Positions 40,214-41,943 of a stretch of DNA of 41,943 nt are shown here, one piece after another. The position numbers and the translations under genes were made by a program. How positions within the stretch are numbered: position 1 is the first letter of the stretch; every line of letters starts with the position of its first letter. The notes under the pieces are model-generated. The model ran no database searches, was not told the origin of the DNA, and worked only from the letters and a program-made list of their open reading frames with translations. The stretch lies in NCBI GenBank assembly GCA_003170295.1, contig PNAJ01000115.1, forward strand, positions 148,975 through 190,917, given 5' to 3'. The DNA is from Bryobacterales bacterium. Its GTDB lineage: Bacteria; Acidobacteriota; Terriglobia; Bryobacterales; Bryobacteraceae.

Positions 40214-41294
40214 AAATCTTGCATATTTCACCGTCCCACTTGCAATGAGCTTCGCGCAGACTACGGAACTCGTGCGGGTTGTGTCGAAGCCCATCTCTCG
40301 CACCATTGAACTGCCCGGCGAGATCCAACCGTTCGAGAGCGTTTCGATCCATGCCAAGGTCCGGGGTTATGTGGATCGAGTGCTGGTCGATCGTGGCAGT
40401 GCCGTCAAACAAGGGCAGTCGCTCGTAGAGATCACAGCGCCGGAGATGATGGCCCAGGTCGCCGAGGCCGAGTCCAAGGTTCTAGCTGCGGAGTCGGACA
40501 GGGTACAGGCTGAGGCGCAACTGGCCGGAGCGCGGAGCACCTACGATCGTTTGAAAAAGGCGGCGGAGACGCCCGGCGCTATCGCGGGCAATGAACTCAT
40601 TCAGGCGCAACAGCAGGTTGAAGCAGCGCAGGCGGTGGTGCAATCGAAGCGTGACGCCGGCAAAGCGGTTGAAGCGACGGTGAAGGCTCAGAAGGATCTC
40701 GAGGCCTATCTGCGAATCACCGCTCCATTCGATGGAATCGTCACCGAACGGTTGGTGCATCCAGGCGCTCTTGTCGGCCCCGGCGCAGATCCGGTGATGC
40801 TCGTCATCCAGGACGTATCGCATCTGCGCCTCGTCGTTGCGGTCCCGGAAGAGGATGTCGGTGGAATCGTCCGAGGCGCTCGGGTCGAGTTCCGCGTTCC
40901 CGCGTACCCCGAACGCACCTACTCGGGAACGGTCGCGCGAATCTCGCACGCGCTCGATCCGAAGACGCGCACCATGGCGGTTGAACTCGATGTCTTCAAC
41001 CGTGACGGGTCGCTCTCACCCGGCATGTATCCATCGGTTAAATGGCCGAGCCGCCGGTCGCGGCCATCCCTGTTGGTGCCGGCGACCAGCGTCGTGACAA
41101 CCACGGAGCGGACCTTTGTCATTCGCAATCAAAACGGTCGCGCCGAATGGGTCGATGTGGTCAGGGGTACTTCCGATGGCGATCTATTGGAGGTTTCGGG
41201 AAATCTGCGAGCCGGTGACCTGATCGTTCGCCGAGCGACGGATGAAATAAGGGAAGGAACCGCTATTCAACCTGCGCTAAAAAAGGCGCGTTAA
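40200..41294 (+). CDS. Periplasmic adaptor (membrane fusion) protein of RND efflux
   Basis: A 364-residue exported adaptor with predicted mature Gln20 (AMSFA before it). It has no lipobox Cys, unlike AcrA. The split lipoyl domain is [28 protein letters not shown] (~45-72) and [19 protein letters not shown] (~175-195). Between them is an alpha-hairpin, ~85-165, rich in Ala/Gln/Glu. A beta-barrel domain ([16 protein letters not shown]) and membrane-proximal domain (AGDLIVRR) follow. It joins the RND pump to TolC and overlaps the pump gene by 14 bases. It is the last gene of the operon. Confidence 0.92.
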   Translation: MKRIRNLAYFTVPLAMSFAQTTELVRVVSKPISRTIELPGEIQPFESVSIHAKVRGYVDRVLVDRGSAVKQGQSLVEITAPEMMAQVAEAESKVLAAESDRVQAEAQLAGARSTYDRLKKAAETPGAIAGNELIQAQQQVEAAQAVVQSKRDAGKAVEATVKAQKDLEAYLRITAPFDGIVTERLVHPGALVGPGADPVMLVIQDVSHLRLVVAVPEEDVGGIVRGARVEFRVPAYPERTYSGTVARISHALDPKTRTMAVELDVFNRDGSLSPGMYPSVKWPSRRSRPSLLVPATSVVTTTERTFVIRNQNGRAEWVDVVRGTSDGDLLEVSGNLRAGDLIVRRATDEIREGTAIQPALKKAR

Positions 41295-41943
41295 TCAAAT
41301 GCGTATGCTTGGGATAATGATGCTATGAAAGCGCTGCAGCACCTCCATTCCAAGGGGTTCCCTCGAAGTCTACGCGAAACCCCGCTGGGGCTACACGTGG
41401 ATGTGGAGATTCTTCATACCGACGGTTTTTAGTTCGCCGCCGCGGAGTGTATAACGTGTCCGTCCAGCAAACTAACTGTCAGATCTTCATCCAGTCCGAG
41501 TCCCTTTCGACACATCACCCTAGTGTTTGCACAGGAGCAAAGATGTTCCGGGCACGCCAACCATGACGCAGCTCAAGGATCAGCTTCACTGGGAACTGCA
41601 GGCTCGGCCCGTACACGAGATCTGGAGAGCCCTGACGCCGCAGATCTGGGATCAGGTGAACTCGTACGGCCGCTTCGAACTCGATATGCATGCCCGGATG
41701 CCGCTCTAGTGATTCCAATGCCACCCGGTGACACGACTGTTTATACCGCGAGTACTATGTCGCACCGTTTTTCCATCGCGACTACCACTCCAGGAATACG
41801 AGAAATACTGCCGTTCAGGTATGTTCGTCCGGCTCTGGAATGGGTATCCTGATGCTGGGTAATCGGGAGGGCCATAGAGTGGCACCAATCCGGGTTGCGT
41901 TCCTGCCAGTTTCGAACCAGGCTAGTCTCATGTCCCAGAAATA
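41295..41943. other. Apparently decayed region at the right edge
   Basis: Only short frames are present on both strands. A 35-codon frame starts at 41324 and a 48-codon frame at 41563, but no gene longer than about 60 codons can be supported. It may hold fragments of a lost gene, or promoter sequence for a gene beyond the edge. Confidence 0.5.
41563..41709 (+). pseudogene. Possible 3' fragment of an unknown gene
   Basis: A 48-residue frame (MTQLKDQLHWELQARPVHEI, then WRALTPQIWDQVNSYGRFEL) has the amphipathic, W-rich look of a real protein C-terminus rather than random translation. I do not recognise a family. There is no convincing start signal. It could be the remaining end of a longer gene or a short real gene. 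Confidence 0.3.

Noticed and set aside
1..41943. CRISPR array, tRNA/rRNA gene, complete insertion sequence or prophage
   Set aside because: I saw no regular spacer-repeat pattern, no tRNA-like cloverleaf or rRNA segment, and no transposase, integrase or phage structural gene.

Overview
The window looks like chromosomal DNA of an acidobacterium close to Candidatus Solibacter / Bryobacterales. I base this on lineage-typical families read directly from the translations. These are two large FtsX/MacB-type permeases of the acidobacterial duplicated orphan permease (ADOP) class, three PadR regulators, a TIGR03435 (Soli) protein, DUF6152 and DUF6644 proteins, and a reaction-centre-type dihaem cytochrome c. 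The DNA is GC-rich, genes are dense, and most products carry signal peptides. I saw no rRNA, tRNA, CRISPR array, complete insertion sequence or prophage.

Layout. 1-2.3 kb: a truncated unknown gene, two small overlapping membrane/exported genes, and an orphan ParD-type antitoxin followed by a stub of its ParE toxin and dispersed repeats. 2.3-12.1 kb: an exported S9 prolyl-oligopeptidase-type peptidase with an extra C-terminal domain, a COX15/CtaA-like membrane protein, two DUF6644 membrane proteins, a run of small exported proteins (two paralogues flanking DUF6152, then NIPSNAP), a beta-lactamase-fold hydrolase and a dihaem cytochrome. 12.4-20.3 kb: a Tat-exported Rid protein; a leftward redox operon (gluconate-2-dehydrogenase-type subunit 3, GMC flavoprotein, PQQ dehydrogenase with fused dihaem cytochrome); a PhoPQ-activated PqaA-like hydrolase; and an exported HpcH/HpaI aldolase-like protein.

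20.3-29.6 kb is an ADOP/PadR region. It holds a PadR gene whose partner permease has been deleted down to its last 19 codons, a tandem-duplicated TIGR03435 protein, an exported aspartoacylase-like protein, an orphan permease, an intact PadR-ADOP pair and a second permease stub. 29.6-31.9 kb: a second PQQ dehydrogenase, this time split from its dihaem cytochrome, with a 4-bp overlap. 32.0-34.7 kb: an exported N-acyl-D-amino-acid deacylase-like protein and a Tat-exported D-threonine-aldolase-like protein. 34.7-41.3 kb: a third permease stub, then a PadR-TolC-RND-membrane fusion protein efflux operon. The last 0.65 kb looks decayed.

Four themes stand out. (1) In about 16 exported proteins the predicted mature N-terminus is glutamine, the pattern known in Bacteroidetes as the Q-rule. 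(2) Both PQQ dehydrogenases carry the Asp-x-Asp signature of lanthanide-dependent enzymes, while one has lost the vicinal disulfide. (3) Three separate permease C-terminal stubs show repeated loss of ABC-type permeases that left PadR partners behind. (4) Each PadR gene has its own inverted repeat at or just before its start. All calls come from reading the sequence by eye; no searches or structure predictions were run.
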